From an uncultured Alphaproteobacteria bacterium (GTDB lineage: Bacteria > Pseudomonadota > Alphaproteobacteria > UBA2966): a stretch of DNA of 64,000 bases. Shown here in pieces: positions 1 through 6,978 of this stretch (its first letter is position 1; each line of letters starts with the position of its first letter). The notes under the pieces are model-generated. The model made no database searches and was not told where the DNA came from. It was given only the letters and a program-made list of their open reading frames with translations. A program made the translations under genes and the position numbers. The stretch lies in the NCBI GenBank assembly GCA_958295725.1, contig OY282368.1, positions 3,072,365-3,136,364 on the forward strand. The letters are read 5' to 3'.

Positions 1-1
1 A

Positions 2-73
2 TTCGGCGCGCAAGCGCTCGCCGCCAGGATCGCGCCCCTGTTCCACGCCTCGGCTCGCGGGCCGGCGCGTTGA
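2..73 (+). CDS. C-terminal end of an unidentified protein (partial)
   Basis: An open frame runs in from the left edge and ends at a TGA at 71-73, giving about 23 residues rich in Ala and Arg. It may be the tail of a gene lying mostly outside the window. Nothing in so short a piece identifies a family. The call rests only on an open frame with suitable GC-rich codon use just upstream of the next gene, so it could be chance. Confidence 0.25.
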   Translation, partial: FGAQALAARIAPLFHASARGPAR

Positions 74-191
74 ACGGGAGTGAAGAGGGAAGCGGGGAGC
101 GGGGCGATCGCCACGGGGGGCGGAGAGAGAGCCGGCCCTCGCCACGCCGCGCAAGCCATCCGGCTTCGCCAACCACGGGAAGGACGGCACC

Positions 192-416
192 ATGGATCGC
201 GTCACCTTCAAGCGTATCGCCCCCGACGAGTCGCGCATCTATCACGACGGCGATCACGTCGGGGACATCTATCGCCAGCCCGACTGTCTCGAGCCGGGCG
301 CGCACTACTACGTCGTCCATCTCGACGAGGACCGGCGCGGACCCGTCCGTGTCCATGACCGCGCCCGCGTCCGCGAGGTCGCCGAGCGTCTCGTCCGCAC
401 CCACCCGCTCCGGTGA
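192..416 (+). CDS. Small hypothetical protein, 74 aa
   Basis: The ATG is preceded by a GGAAGG ribosome-binding site about 6 nt upstream. The 74-residue product is highly charged (many Asp, Arg and His) and has no signal peptide, membrane segment or Cys. The middle, with alternating aromatic and acidic residues (YHDGDHVGDIYRQ), suggests a small beta-rich fold. I do not recognise the family. It lies 158 nt upstream of the SLOG gene on the same strand, in a run of small rightward genes, and may be cotranscribed with it. Small soluble proteins like this are common accessory genes on alphaproteobacterial mobile elements. Confidence 0.6.
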   Translation: MDRVTFKRIAPDESRIYHDGDHVGDIYRQPDCLEPGAHYYVVHLDEDRRGPVRVHDRARVREVAERLVRTHPLR

Positions 417-574
417 TCGCGACGATGACCGCGGGCGCCTTCGTTCCACGGTCCGAACCAGGCGGGACCGCCGTTGGAGGAAGAGGGGAGCGAGGAAGAG
501 GACGACCGCCGGGAGGCCGGGAGAGGAACCCGGTCTCCAGGGCCCAACGCCGCACACCCACGGGAGAGAACCCC

Positions 575-1135
575 ATGACCCTGACCTACGCCGGCATCGG
601 AGCACGCGCCACGCCCCCGGCCGTCCTCGAACGCATGACCGTCATGGCCGCCTGGCTCGCACGCCGGGGCTGGCATCTCCACACCGGCGGCGCCGATGGA
701 GCCGACAACGCCTTCGCCCTCGGCGCGCCCCAGGCCCAACGCACGTCGTTCCTGCCCTGGCCCGGATACAACGGCCGCAAGGGCGGCGACTGCCGTTCCC
801 TGTCGCCCCGCCAACTCGACACGCTCCTTCCCATCGCCGCCGGCGCCCATCCCGCATGGCGCCGGTGCTCGCCCGCCGTGCGCAAGCTCCACGCCCGCAA
901 CGCCGCGATCCTGCTCGGTCCCGACGCCGATGCCCCCGTTCGCGCCGTCGTCTGCTGGACCGAAGGAGGCCGCGTCCAGGGGGGAACCGGAATGGCCCTC
1001 CGCATCGCACGCGCGCACGGCATCCCGGCGTTCAACATGGCGGTCCTCGAACCCCGCGCCGTTTGCGAACGCCTGGAGGCCCTCCGAACCGCCTCCGCCC
1101 GATCCCCCGGCGCCGTGCCGGCGGCAAGGCCGTAA
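575..1135 (+). CDS. SLOG-superfamily (DprA-like) nucleotide-binding protein, 186 aa
   Basis: The start at 575 is chosen over an upstream in-frame start because GGGAGA lies 7 nt before it and the conserved fold begins at once (YAGIGAR). The sequence then shows LHTGGADGADNAFALGA, a basic middle, RNAAILLGPDAD and GGTGMALRIARAHGIPAFN. These are the glycine-rich phosphate-binding loops of the Rossmann-like SLOG superfamily (DprA, LOG and YpsA relatives). SLOG proteins bind nucleotides or nucleotide-derived ligands, and several families occur in anti-phage systems; the ligand here is unknown. The protein should be cytoplasmic. It sits upstream of a second SLOG-type gene (DUF2493), separated by a 239-bp foldback repeat, and the pairing suggests a shared theme of nucleotide sensing or salvage. 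Confidence 0.75.
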   Translation: MTLTYAGIGARATPPAVLERMTVMAAWLARRGWHLHTGGADGADNAFALGAPQAQRTSFLPWPGYNGRKGGDCRSLSPRQLDTLLPIAAGAHPAWRRCSPAVRKLHARNAAILLGPDADAPVRAVVCWTEGGRVQGGTGMALRIARAHGIPAFNMAVLEPRAVCERLEALRTASARSPGAVPAARP

Positions 1136-1164
1136 GGGGCCGTGCGGGGGGAGAAACACAGCCT

Positions 1165-1403
1165 CCCGTCGTGATGTCCGATCGTGCCACACGTGCTCCC
1201 TTCGCCAACCCGCTGCGCGGGTCCTCCGCTTCGCTACGGCAACGACTCGCAATGCCAAGAAGCGCCGGGAAGCCGTCCGACCGTGGCTCCGCACTCGCTC
1301 CGCTCGCTTGTGCGCCCGCACCATCGGACGGCTCCCCGGCGCTGGCATTGCGGCCGTCGTGGCTCCGTTGCGCGCGCGTGTCCCAACCAGACACCACGAC
1401 GGG
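1165..1403. repeat. 239-bp foldback repeat, copy 1
   Basis: This segment is about 90% identical to 2561-2799. Its ends are inverted: the first 14 bases (CCCGTCGTGATGTC) match the complement of the last 14 with one mismatch. Inside, blocks such as CGCAATGCC and GCCGTCCGA recur inverted (around 1247-1350), so the element can fold into one long branched hairpin. It contains no plausible gene; frames through it are translations of a palindrome. It lies 29 nt after the SLOG gene and 42 nt before the DUF2493 gene. No clear target-site duplication was seen. Confidence 0.8.
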
Positions 1404-1445
1404 GCACACCGTCCCGTTGGATCAACCTCTGAACTGGAGATCGTC

Positions 1446-2444
1446 ATGAACCGCTTCGACAACACCGAGACCGCCGACACCACGATGGCCGACGCCTTCG
1501 CCAAGGCCGGCTTCGACGGCACCACCGGCGACGACCGCGAACCCGGACACACCGCCTCCCCCACCGCCGCCGTCTGCGAACTCGCCAGGCTCCACGGCGC
1601 AACCCCCGGTCCCGACGAACCCGACAACCGACCCGTCTGGGGCGAGGACGAGGCCATCGCCGGCGTCGAGCAGGCCTTCCACACCCTGATCGAGACCGTC
1701 GCCCCGGACGGAACCCAGCTCGCCGACGAGCGCGAGAGCCTCCTCTGGGGTTTCGTCAACACCTTCCACGCACAGGTCCAGCGCCTCGAACGCGCCGTCG
1801 ACAGGATCGCCCCCGAGATGCGCGAACTCGGACGCGCCCAGGACGGAACCGAGGTCAAGTCCTGGGAACTCGAACGCATCACCGAGCGCGCCCACAACCT
1901 CGGCGACCGACGCGACGCCTTCGAGAAGCTCCGCGACTTCGCAGCCGACGCCTACCGCGCCGAGACCGGCGAACAGTGGCGGCCCCGTCACGGCTCGCAC
2001 GCCAGCCAGACCGGCAAGCTCACCTCCGCAGCCATCGACGCACGCGACTTCATCCGCGCCCGCAAGGACCGCGAGACCCGCGCCCACCTCCCCGACGGAA
2101 CCCTCGTCGCCGTCGCAGGCGGCAAGGAAGCCGAGGACGTCCGCGCCATCTGGAACACCCTCGATCGCGTCAAGACCCGACACGCCGACGTGATCCTCGT
2201 CCACGGCGGCGGCCCCGGCGCGGAGAAGATCGCCGCCTCATGGGCCGAGCGCAACCACGTCCACCAGATCGTCTGCAAGCCCGACTGGGACCGCCACGGA
2301 CGCGCCGCACCCTTCCGCCGCAACGACGACCTCCTCAACCTCCTCCCCAAGGGCGTCGTTGCCTTCCCCGGTTCCGGCATCACCGAGAACCTCATCGACA
2401 AGGCGCGCCGGCTCGGCATCCCCGTCCACCGCGTCGCCGCCTGA
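1446..2444 (+). CDS. DUF2493-domain (SLOG family) protein, 332 aa
   Basis: The ATG follows CTGGAGATCGTC, with GGAG 7 nt upstream. The first 200 residues are acidic and mostly helical, and may mediate partner contacts. The C-terminal third (about 215-332) carries the DUF2493 signature: VAVAGGKEAEDV at the first strand and nucleotide loop, ADVILVHGGGPGAEKIAASWA at the glycine-rich loop, then a CKPDWDRHGR segment with RNDDLL and a final strand (GVVAFPGSGITENLIDKA). Members bind nucleotide-like ligands in a Rossmann fold. The family is frequent on plasmids and prophages of Alphaproteobacteria, with unknown function. The cytoplasmic product lies between the two foldback repeats, with a terminator hairpin 13 nt after its stop. 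Confidence 0.8.
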   Translation: MNRFDNTETADTTMADAFAKAGFDGTTGDDREPGHTASPTAAVCELARLHGATPGPDEPDNRPVWGEDEAIAGVEQAFHTLIETVAPDGTQLADERESLLWGFVNTFHAQVQRLERAVDRIAPEMRELGRAQDGTEVKSWELERITERAHNLGDRRDAFEKLRDFAADAYRAETGEQWRPRHGSHASQTGKLTSAAIDARDFIRARKDRETRAHLPDGTLVAVAGGKEAEDVRAIWNTLDRVKTRHADVILVHGGGPGAEKIAASWAERNHVHQIVCKPDWDRHGRAAPFRRNDDLLNLLPKGVVAFPGSGITENLIDKARRLGIPVHRVAA

Positions 2445-2457
2445 GCGAAACCACCCA

Positions 2458-2492
2458 GGGCCGGTCCCCGCCGAGGGATCGGCCCTTCTTCC
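2458..2492 (+). terminator. Intrinsic terminator after the DUF2493 gene
   Basis: The inverted arms GGGCCGGTCCC and GGGATCGGCCC enclose a short loop (about 2458-2485) and are followed by TTCTTCC. The position, 13 nt after the stop, fits rho-independent termination. The arms resemble those of the hairpin at 3151-3178. Confidence 0.65.
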
Positions 2493-2560
2493 TCGTCTCA
2501 CCACCGGAGGCCGTGCGGATGCTGCCGATGGGCGCCGTGCGAGCGGAGACAACGCGACTG

Positions 2561-2799
2561 CCCGACGTGATGTCCAATCGTGCCACGCGTGCTCCCTTCG
2601 CCAACCCGCTACGCGGGTCCTCCGCTTCGCTTCGGCAACGACTCGCAATGCCAAGGAGCGCCGGGAAGCCGTCCGACCGTGGCTCCGCACTCGCTCCGCT
2701 CGCTTGTGCGCCCGCACCATCGGACGGCTCCCCGGCGCCGGCATTGCGGCCGTTGTGGCTCCGGTCCGCGCGCGTGTCCCAATTCGACATCACGTCGGG
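2561..2799. repeat. 239-bp foldback repeat, copy 2
   Basis: This second copy has exactly the same length as the element at 1165-1403 and about 90% identity. Its terminal inverted repeats are better preserved: CCCGACGTGATGTC at the left is the exact complement of the last 14 bases. Where copy 1 has CGTCGTG the copy 2 arm has GACGTGA, and the opposite arm has changed to match, a compensatory pattern suggesting that the fold, or an inverted DNA site, is maintained. It lies between the DUF2493 terminator and the DUF4326 gene. Confidence 0.8.
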
Positions 2800-2843
2800 A
2801 CGCAACGCCCCGGCGGTGGCAACATCCAGAAGAGGAGAGCGAG

Positions 2844-3137
2844 ATGCGCATCTGGAACAAGCGGACCGACCGAAACATCCCCAAGAGCGCCGTCTACGTC
2901 GGACGGCCCACCCAATGGGGCAACCCCTTCGTCATCGGACGCGACGGAGACCGCAAGACCGTCATCGAGAAATACCGCCGATGGATCTGGAAGCGGATGC
3001 AGGATGGGCGCATCGACCGCGACCGACTCGCCGCCCTCGCCGGCAAGGACCTCGTCTGCCACTGCGCCCCCGAGCCCTGCCATGCCGAAGTCCTCGCCCG
3101 CGCCGCCCAATGGGAACACGACCGGCGCAACGGATAA
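2844..3137 (+). CDS. DUF4326-domain protein, 97 aa
   Basis: The start at 2844 has an excellent AGAGGAGAG site 5 nt upstream; an earlier in-frame start lies inside the foldback repeat and is rejected. The sequence matches DUF4326: VYVGRPTQWGNPFVIG near the N-terminus, a helical middle (EKYRRWIW) and the C-terminal LVCHCAPEPCHAEVLARAA, with a conserved C-x-C-x4-C cluster. The family is a small cytoplasmic protein common in phages and plasmids, with no settled function. The Cys/His cluster could bind metal or act as a nucleophile. It follows the two SLOG-type genes and ends with a terminator hairpin like theirs. Confidence 0.8.
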   Translation: MRIWNKRTDRNIPKSAVYVGRPTQWGNPFVIGRDGDRKTVIEKYRRWIWKRMQDGRIDRDRLAALAGKDLVCHCAPEPCHAEVLARAAQWEHDRRNG

Positions 3138-3150
3138 GCCCGACCCGCGA

Positions 3151-3178
3151 GAGCCGGTCCCCGACACGGGATCGGCTC
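3151..3178 (+). terminator. Intrinsic terminator-like hairpin after the DUF4326 gene
   Basis: The arms GAGCCGGTCCC and GGGATCGGCTC enclose a 6-nt loop 13 nt after the stop. The T-tract is weak. The arms are nearly those of the hairpin at 2458-2492, which suggests the two gene units arose by copying the same cassette format. Confidence 0.55.
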
Positions 3179-3603
3179 CATCGCCTCACGATCCAAGACA
3201 CCGATCGCCGACGACAACATCCCCCCGCGTCGGCTCCGCCGCCCGCGCGACCCGCCGTCGCGCCCGCACCGGCCCGCTCCCCTCGCCGGTCCCGCGGCCC
3301 CAATCCCTTCTCAAGACATCCAGGGTACGATCACGGCATGGAAGCCGGTTCGCTCCACACCTGAACGCAGCACGCTGCAAGATATTGAAAAGGCTGCGAA
3401 AACGTGCGCTTGACCGCGCTCCGCCATGAGCGATCACAGCCCCGCGCGCCCCTGTCATGCCGGGAAATGTGCGCCCAAATCGGTAGCTCTCCGAATGCCC
3501 GGAGCATACCTGAACGATATCAAGCGGCTGGGCGTCACACACGGCGGTGACGCCGGTTCTTCCGCCGGAGTGGAAAATAGCCTGTCCCCCGGCGAGTGCT
3601 CAA

Positions 3604-3631
3604 AATGGGCGCGCGCAGAACTGCGCCCATT
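3604..3631. repeat. Perfect 9-bp inverted repeat (hairpin) upstream of the RHH gene
   Basis: The arms AATGGGCGC and GCGCCCATT are exact complements around a 10-nt centre, which itself contains GCGCAG/CTGCGC. It overlaps the -35 box of the promoter just downstream, so it could be an operator, a terminator for upstream transcription or part of an origin of transfer. The sequence alone does not decide. Confidence 0.55.
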
Positions 3632-3657
3632 GATGACAGCTACCAATCTGGTATCTT
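3630..3657 (+). promoter_or_regulatory. Sigma-70-like promoter for the RHH gene
   Basis: TTGATG at 3630-3635 and TATCTT at 3652-3657 are separated by 16 nt. The site lies about 130 nt upstream of the ribbon-helix-helix start, and its -35 box sits in the right arm of the 3604-3631 hairpin, a layout that would allow autoregulation. Confidence 0.45.
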
Positions 3658-3787
3658 GACGACAGGCTGCGTCCGAGCGCTTCGGCGGTCCGCAAACGAG
3701 CGCGTCAATGCCCGGAACGCCAAGAACGTTCGACGGTTTCGTGGCCAGGATCACATTTGAAATCGCGCGGATGGATTGCCGAAACGC

Positions 3788-4138
3788 ATGACGAAGACGC
3801 TGCAAAAGAACATCCGGGTCACGCCCGAGCAATGGGATCGCATCGAAAACGCGGCGGAAGAGCGGGACGTTTCGGCGAACCGGCTCGTCGTCGAGCTCGC
3901 CATCGAGGCCCTCGATCGCCGCGGATGGCCACGCACCGAGCACGAAATCCGCATGTTTCGATCCTGCATGTTCACGGCCCAGGCCATGGCTCGCGATATG
4001 ATCTCGTCCGGGCGCGAGGATGAAATCGAGGAAATCCGCCGGGATATCTCCATGATCGCCCCAGACCTGCCGGATGAATCGGCGAGACCGGAAACGGATC
4101 AACCTCAATCCTCGGGCTACATGGACGGTGAGGCGTAA
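3788..4138 (+). CDS. Ribbon-helix-helix DNA-binding protein, probable relaxosome accessory or regulator
   Basis: The start at 3788 gives 116 aa; an ATG at 3776 would add four residues, and neither has a strong ribosome-binding site. Residues 1-45 form a ribbon-helix-helix fold: a basic beta strand (KNIRVTPEQWDRI) followed by two helices (AAEERDVSANRLVVELAIEAL). The C-terminal part is charged and helical. Small RHH proteins encoded beside an origin of transfer (TrwA, MobC, TraJ or NikA types) bind the origin and help the relaxase, and also repress their own promoter. The relaxase gene is about 3 kb away and the flanking DNA is rich in inverted repeats, which fits that role. A plain antitoxin or transcriptional regulator is the alternative. 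Confidence 0.65.
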   Translation: MTKTLQKNIRVTPEQWDRIENAAEERDVSANRLVVELAIEALDRRGWPRTEHEIRMFRSCMFTAQAMARDMISSGREDEIEEIRRDISMIAPDLPDESARPETDQPQSSGYMDGEA

Positions 4139-4364
4139 GCTCTCGGTCCGGATCGATGTGGTACGACCGAAGAGATTTCGCCCCTATCGGAGAAATACGG
4201 CGGGACAACTCCCATCTGAATCCCGGTAAGGGATACCAACCGGCGTGTCTTAAATCAAAGAATCGATCCAAAATATTGACACAAGTCCAGATGCCAAGTT
4301 TATGAGAAGCGAGGCACGCATTTCCATCCGAGAACGGCCAAAGACCCCTTCAAGCCATCCGAAC
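4139..4364. other. Intergenic region, candidate origin of transfer
   Basis: This AT-richer spacer between the RHH gene and the leftward AbiJ-like gene contains GGTAAGGGATACC, an interrupted inverted repeat near 4225-4240. It is followed by CAACCGG and the purine-rich GTGTCTTAAATC. The string GGATACCAACC resembles, from memory, DNA beside the nick site of the MobF plasmid R388. With a MobF relaxase and an RHH gene nearby, this is a reasonable place for oriT, but no nick site is demonstrated. Confidence 0.3.
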
Positions 4365-5204
4365 TCACGACCTCATCCGAAGAATCATCTGAACCAACCC
4401 GAAAAGACGGTGGAAGAGATAATCGACATGCTCACTTTGGGCGAGCCGTTCCTGACTTGCTTCAGAATGACGTATCTGAAGGTTGTTGCCGATCCAGGTC
4501 AACTCCTTGGCCTCCTGCTCCAGCACTTTGCGGAATTGTGTCGAGGATGAGCCAGCAGCGCCGTCAAGGAGCGACGTCACCTGCATCTTCTTGTCCCGTC
4601 CGCTACCCAATGTCTTCAGACGCTCCCACGCATCCCAGAGAGCCTCCAGAGCTTCGTGCCGAGTTGCATCGTCGGGATCAGAAAACTTGCGCTGCGCCGT
4701 CTTCAATATGCGATCAAGCTCTGTGTCGCCGGTAAGAAATTGGACGGATGAAAGCGTCTCGCGTAACACTGCTGGCACAAGTCGTTCGACATGACCTTCC
4801 TCCGTGAGATCATAGGCAAGGCCATTGCGACGAAAAATTCGGTTGATGTCGTTGCGAAATTCATCTCGACCAACCTCAATATCGAATTGCAGATGATAAT
4901 GGCTGAAAAATTTGTGATGGTCGACATGGCTGGGCTTCCCGACACATCGCCAACAAAACTCAATCGTATCGAGAATGTCCAGAGTTTGCGGTGGTCCTCC
5001 AGAGAGATCGAGCGGAGAGCTTTCCCGTAGAGCCGGGACTTCAGCCCGTAAGGCTTTCCAGAAGGTGCTCTCATCGCAACCTATCAATCCGTGGCCATCG
5101 TCGCATGTGGCGGGATAACTCGCTCCAAATGACCCATCCTTGACGCGAGCACATATAAGCGCTCGGATACCGTCCCACGTGCCTTCGTTAATTTCCTCGT
5201 TCAT
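4365..5204 (-). CDS. AbiJ/HEPN-like protein, candidate anti-phage abortive infection effector
   Basis: 279 aa, soluble, no signal peptide. The C-terminal half shows a pattern I associate with AbiJ-like and HEPN abortive-infection proteins: LWDAWERLKTL (189-199), a lysine-rich link, a helix ending in LEQEAKELTWIGNNLQIRHSE (228-248) and DYLFHRLFGLV (261-271). The R-H in IRHSE and the later H-R would suit a HEPN RNase surface. The N-terminal 110 residues hold a Cys/His-rich stretch (CWRCVGKPSHVDHHKFFSHYH) that might bind metal. Codon use is less GC-biased than its neighbours, as expected for acquired defence genes. It lies beside a toxin-antitoxin-like pair on the same strand. The exact family is from memory, so confidence is moderate. 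Confidence 0.55.
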   Translation of the reverse strand: MNEEINEGTWDGIRALICARVKDGSFGASYPATCDDGHGLIGCDESTFWKALRAEVPALRESSPLDLSGGPPQTLDILDTIEFCWRCVGKPSHVDHHKFFSHYHLQFDIEVGRDEFRNDINRIFRRNGLAYDLTEEGHVERLVPAVLRETLSSVQFLTGDTELDRILKTAQRKFSDPDDATRHEALEALWDAWERLKTLGSGRDKKMQVTSLLDGAAGSSSTQFRKVLEQEAKELTWIGNNLQIRHSEASQERLAQSEHVDYLFHRLFGLVQMILRMRS

Positions 5205-5232
5205 TCCGTGTCAAACTCGTTTCTTCAAGTGA

Positions 5233-5769
5233 TTATTCGTTCTCCGCAAGAACGATTTCTCCAAGCGCTCTTCCATGCCATGCTATCGTGTACGCCGTTC
5301 GCAGGGACGGCCTTGGCCGATACCCAACATCATCAAGGAGTCGCTCCAGCGACACGAGGCGCTCGCGGAACCCCATCCGGACCCCGAAACGAAGGCTCGC
5401 CTTGTCCGGTCCGCACAGCACCCAAGCATCGTCCCGATGAAGCGCGTGAGCCCAGAGCGATGCCTCGCCTCTATCCAATATGATGTCGTGCGCCCGAATC
5501 GCCAGTTCCGCGCGATCGCGATCTTCGACGGAATGGACCGCCGCCAGCGACGCGTGCAGCTCTCCTGCATCGATCCGTTGCTCCGGTCGCCGCCGCTGAA
5601 ACCCCGTCTGCGTTTCGGTCACGCAGTCCTCGACGGTTTCGACACGATAGCCACCCGTGAGCGCACGCCACGAACCGACCCGGTGCGACTCCAGGATGAC
5701 GTTCGTGTCCACGAACACGGAGCCTTGGTGACGCGCCACTTCACAGATCGACCGGATGCACGACGCCAT
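5233..5769 (-). CDS. PIN-domain protein, probable toxin partner of the Xre-ImmA gene
   Basis: The N-terminus contains FVDTNVILE, the first strand and catalytic Asp of the PIN nuclease fold. Further acidic residues fall at expected places (VEDCVTETQ, the EDRDRAELAIRAHD region and DRGEASLWAHAL), and an ILCGPD-like strand (VLCGPDKASLRFG) follows. PIN proteins are Mg-dependent RNases, often toxins. The annotated ATG lies inside the end of the upstream gene (29-nt overlap); a GTG at 5739, just after that gene's stop, would give 168 aa and a neater PIN start. The overlap with a Xre-ImmA gene indicates translational coupling, as in known Xre/COG2856-PIN pairs. Confidence 0.65.
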   Translation of the reverse strand: MASCIRSICEVARHQGSVFVDTNVILESHRVGSWRALTGGYRVETVEDCVTETQTGFQRRRPEQRIDAGELHASLAAVHSVEDRDRAELAIRAHDIILDRGEASLWAHALHRDDAWVLCGPDKASLRFGVRMGFRERLVSLERLLDDVGYRPRPSLRTAYTIAWHGRALGEIVLAENE

Positions 5770-6847
5770 GCGCCGCGAACAGGTCCGCCAAGTCTTCGAC
5801 GGTCAGGTCGAGCAGGCCGGCGACGCGGCGGAGCGAGACATGGCCCCCGTCGATGGCGAGAGCGAGAACCTCGACGAAAGGTCTCGAAAACAGGACGGGC
5901 AGCGCACCCTCCACGACGTCGTGTCCGTTGTTGCGCAGGGCCGCCTCGGGCAACGAACGCGCCACGGCCGGCTTCATCTCGCCGAGCGCGACCAGCCGCC
6001 ACCGCAGCGCCGAGGACGTCACGTGGAGCTCGTCCGCCACGGCGTTCAGCCGCGCGACCGACTTCTCTTCGGTCAGGTCCGACCAACCGCCGAACCGCTC
6101 CAGAGCGCTGGCCGGCATCAGCACCGCCGCCGCGAAATTGTTGGCGAGCTGCTCCACGCGGTTGCCCCCGGTCTCCATTGCCTCTTCGGAGTGCTCGGGC
6201 GGCATCGCGTCCCAGGTCAGGATGTGAAACAGCTCGTGGGCGAGGTCGAAATGGCGGCGGCCGGCGACCTCGCGGCGCGCGATCAACACCGCGTCCAATT
6301 CGGGCAAGCGGCAGGCCGCGCCCGAGATACCGTCATGGGCATCGACCATCAGGACCAGGATGCCCAAATCCCGTTCCATGACCTCCGCCAGACCGATCGC
6401 CGGCGTTTCGCCGAGGCCGAACTCGGCGACGAACCGCTCGCCGGCCAGCATGGCGTCCTCGAAACGGGAATGCCGGATAAGACCGAGCGCCCGGCGCATG
6501 AGCGGGGCCTCGCGCCCGACCCGCGGCGCCAAGGCGCGGAACGCGGCGATCCAGCGCCCGGCGTCGCGTTCGTACTCGCCGAGCCGTTCCGCTCCGACGC
6601 CCGTCTGCCGCCACGAGAAGCGGCCTTCGCCGGCGAGCCGGAACGGATCGGTGAAATAGTCCAGCGGCGCGCGCAGCTTCTCGACCGCGAGCACCAGCTC
6701 ATCCGCCGTCACGCGGCGTGCGCCGGTCTCGATGGCCGAAACGGTCTGCCGGTCCTTGAAACCGAACAACCGCGCGAGATCGTCCTGGGAGAGCTTGCGC
6801 TCCTCGCGCAGCGCCTTGATCCGCGTGCCGATAAGTCGCGTCGTCAC
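5741..6847 (-). CDS. Xre-family regulator fused to an ImmA/IrrE-type metallopeptidase
   Basis: A GTG start at 6847 (368 aa) is chosen because GGAGG lies 6 nt upstream; a longer frame to 6964 passes through the promoter. Residues 5-62 are a Xre helix-turn-helix (LREERKLSQDDLARLFGF, then TVSAIETG). The C-terminal part is a COG2856 peptidase with the zinc motif HELFH (204-208) preceded by RRHFDLA. In phage and ICE biology such enzymes cleave a repressor; in toxin-antitoxin pairs a Xre-ImmA protein acts as antitoxin and autoregulator. The overlapping downstream PIN gene favours the second role. A palindrome lies within its own promoter. Confidence 0.8.
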   Translation of the reverse strand: MTTRLIGTRIKALREERKLSQDDLARLFGFKDRQTVSAIETGARRVTADELVLAVEKLRAPLDYFTDPFRLAGEGRFSWRQTGVGAERLGEYERDAGRWIAAFRALAPRVGREAPLMRRALGLIRHSRFEDAMLAGERFVAEFGLGETPAIGLAEVMERDLGILVLMVDAHDGISGAACRLPELDAVLIARREVAGRRHFDLAHELFHILTWDAMPPEHSEEAMETGGNRVEQLANNFAAAVLMPASALERFGGWSDLTEEKSVARLNAVADELHVTSSALRWRLVALGEMKPAVARSLPEAALRNNGHDVVEGALPVLFSRPFVEVLALAIDGGHVSLRRVAGLLDLTVEDLADLFAAHGVVHPVDL

Positions 6848-6894
6848 CGGAACCTCCTCGCCGCGAGCGTTCTTGCGATTTGGACTATGCAAGT

Positions 6895-6923
6895 AATCTA
6901 GGCGATATCGCCTCCGTGAACAA
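6895..6923 (-). promoter_or_regulatory. Promoter with palindromic operator for the Xre-ImmA/PIN pair
   Basis: Reading leftward, TTGTTC (6923-6918) and TAGATT (6900-6895) are separated by 17 nt. The spacer contains the perfect 12-bp palindrome GGCGATATCGCC at 6901-6912. A dimeric Xre repressor bound there would block polymerase, the usual autoregulation of such pairs. It also gives the pair transcription independent of the transfer operon ending at 6979. Confidence 0.6.
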
Positions 6924-6978
6924 TAGTAAATCCAATCTCCAACTTCGGCGCCGCCGAATTTCATGCCGTGCGTCAGGT

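Larger units (their letters stand above)
3179..3775. other. Intergenic region of about 600 bp with hairpin and promoter
   Basis: I see no convincing gene: frames here lack a ribosome-binding site or family resemblance. Composition falls towards AT in 3350-3700. It holds a hairpin at 3604-3631 and a promoter-like sequence at 3630-3657. Because it lies directly upstream of a relaxosome-type ribbon-helix-helix gene, it is one of two places where an origin of transfer could be. Confidence 0.5.

Noticed and set aside
3426..3659. 77-aa rightward open frame upstream of the RHH gene
   Set aside because: No ribosome-binding site and no family resemblance. It overlaps the hairpin and promoter, so noncoding is more likely.
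3455..4108. 217-aa leftward open frame opposite the RHH gene
   Set aside because: It covers the RHH gene in antisense and crosses its promoter; no motif seen.
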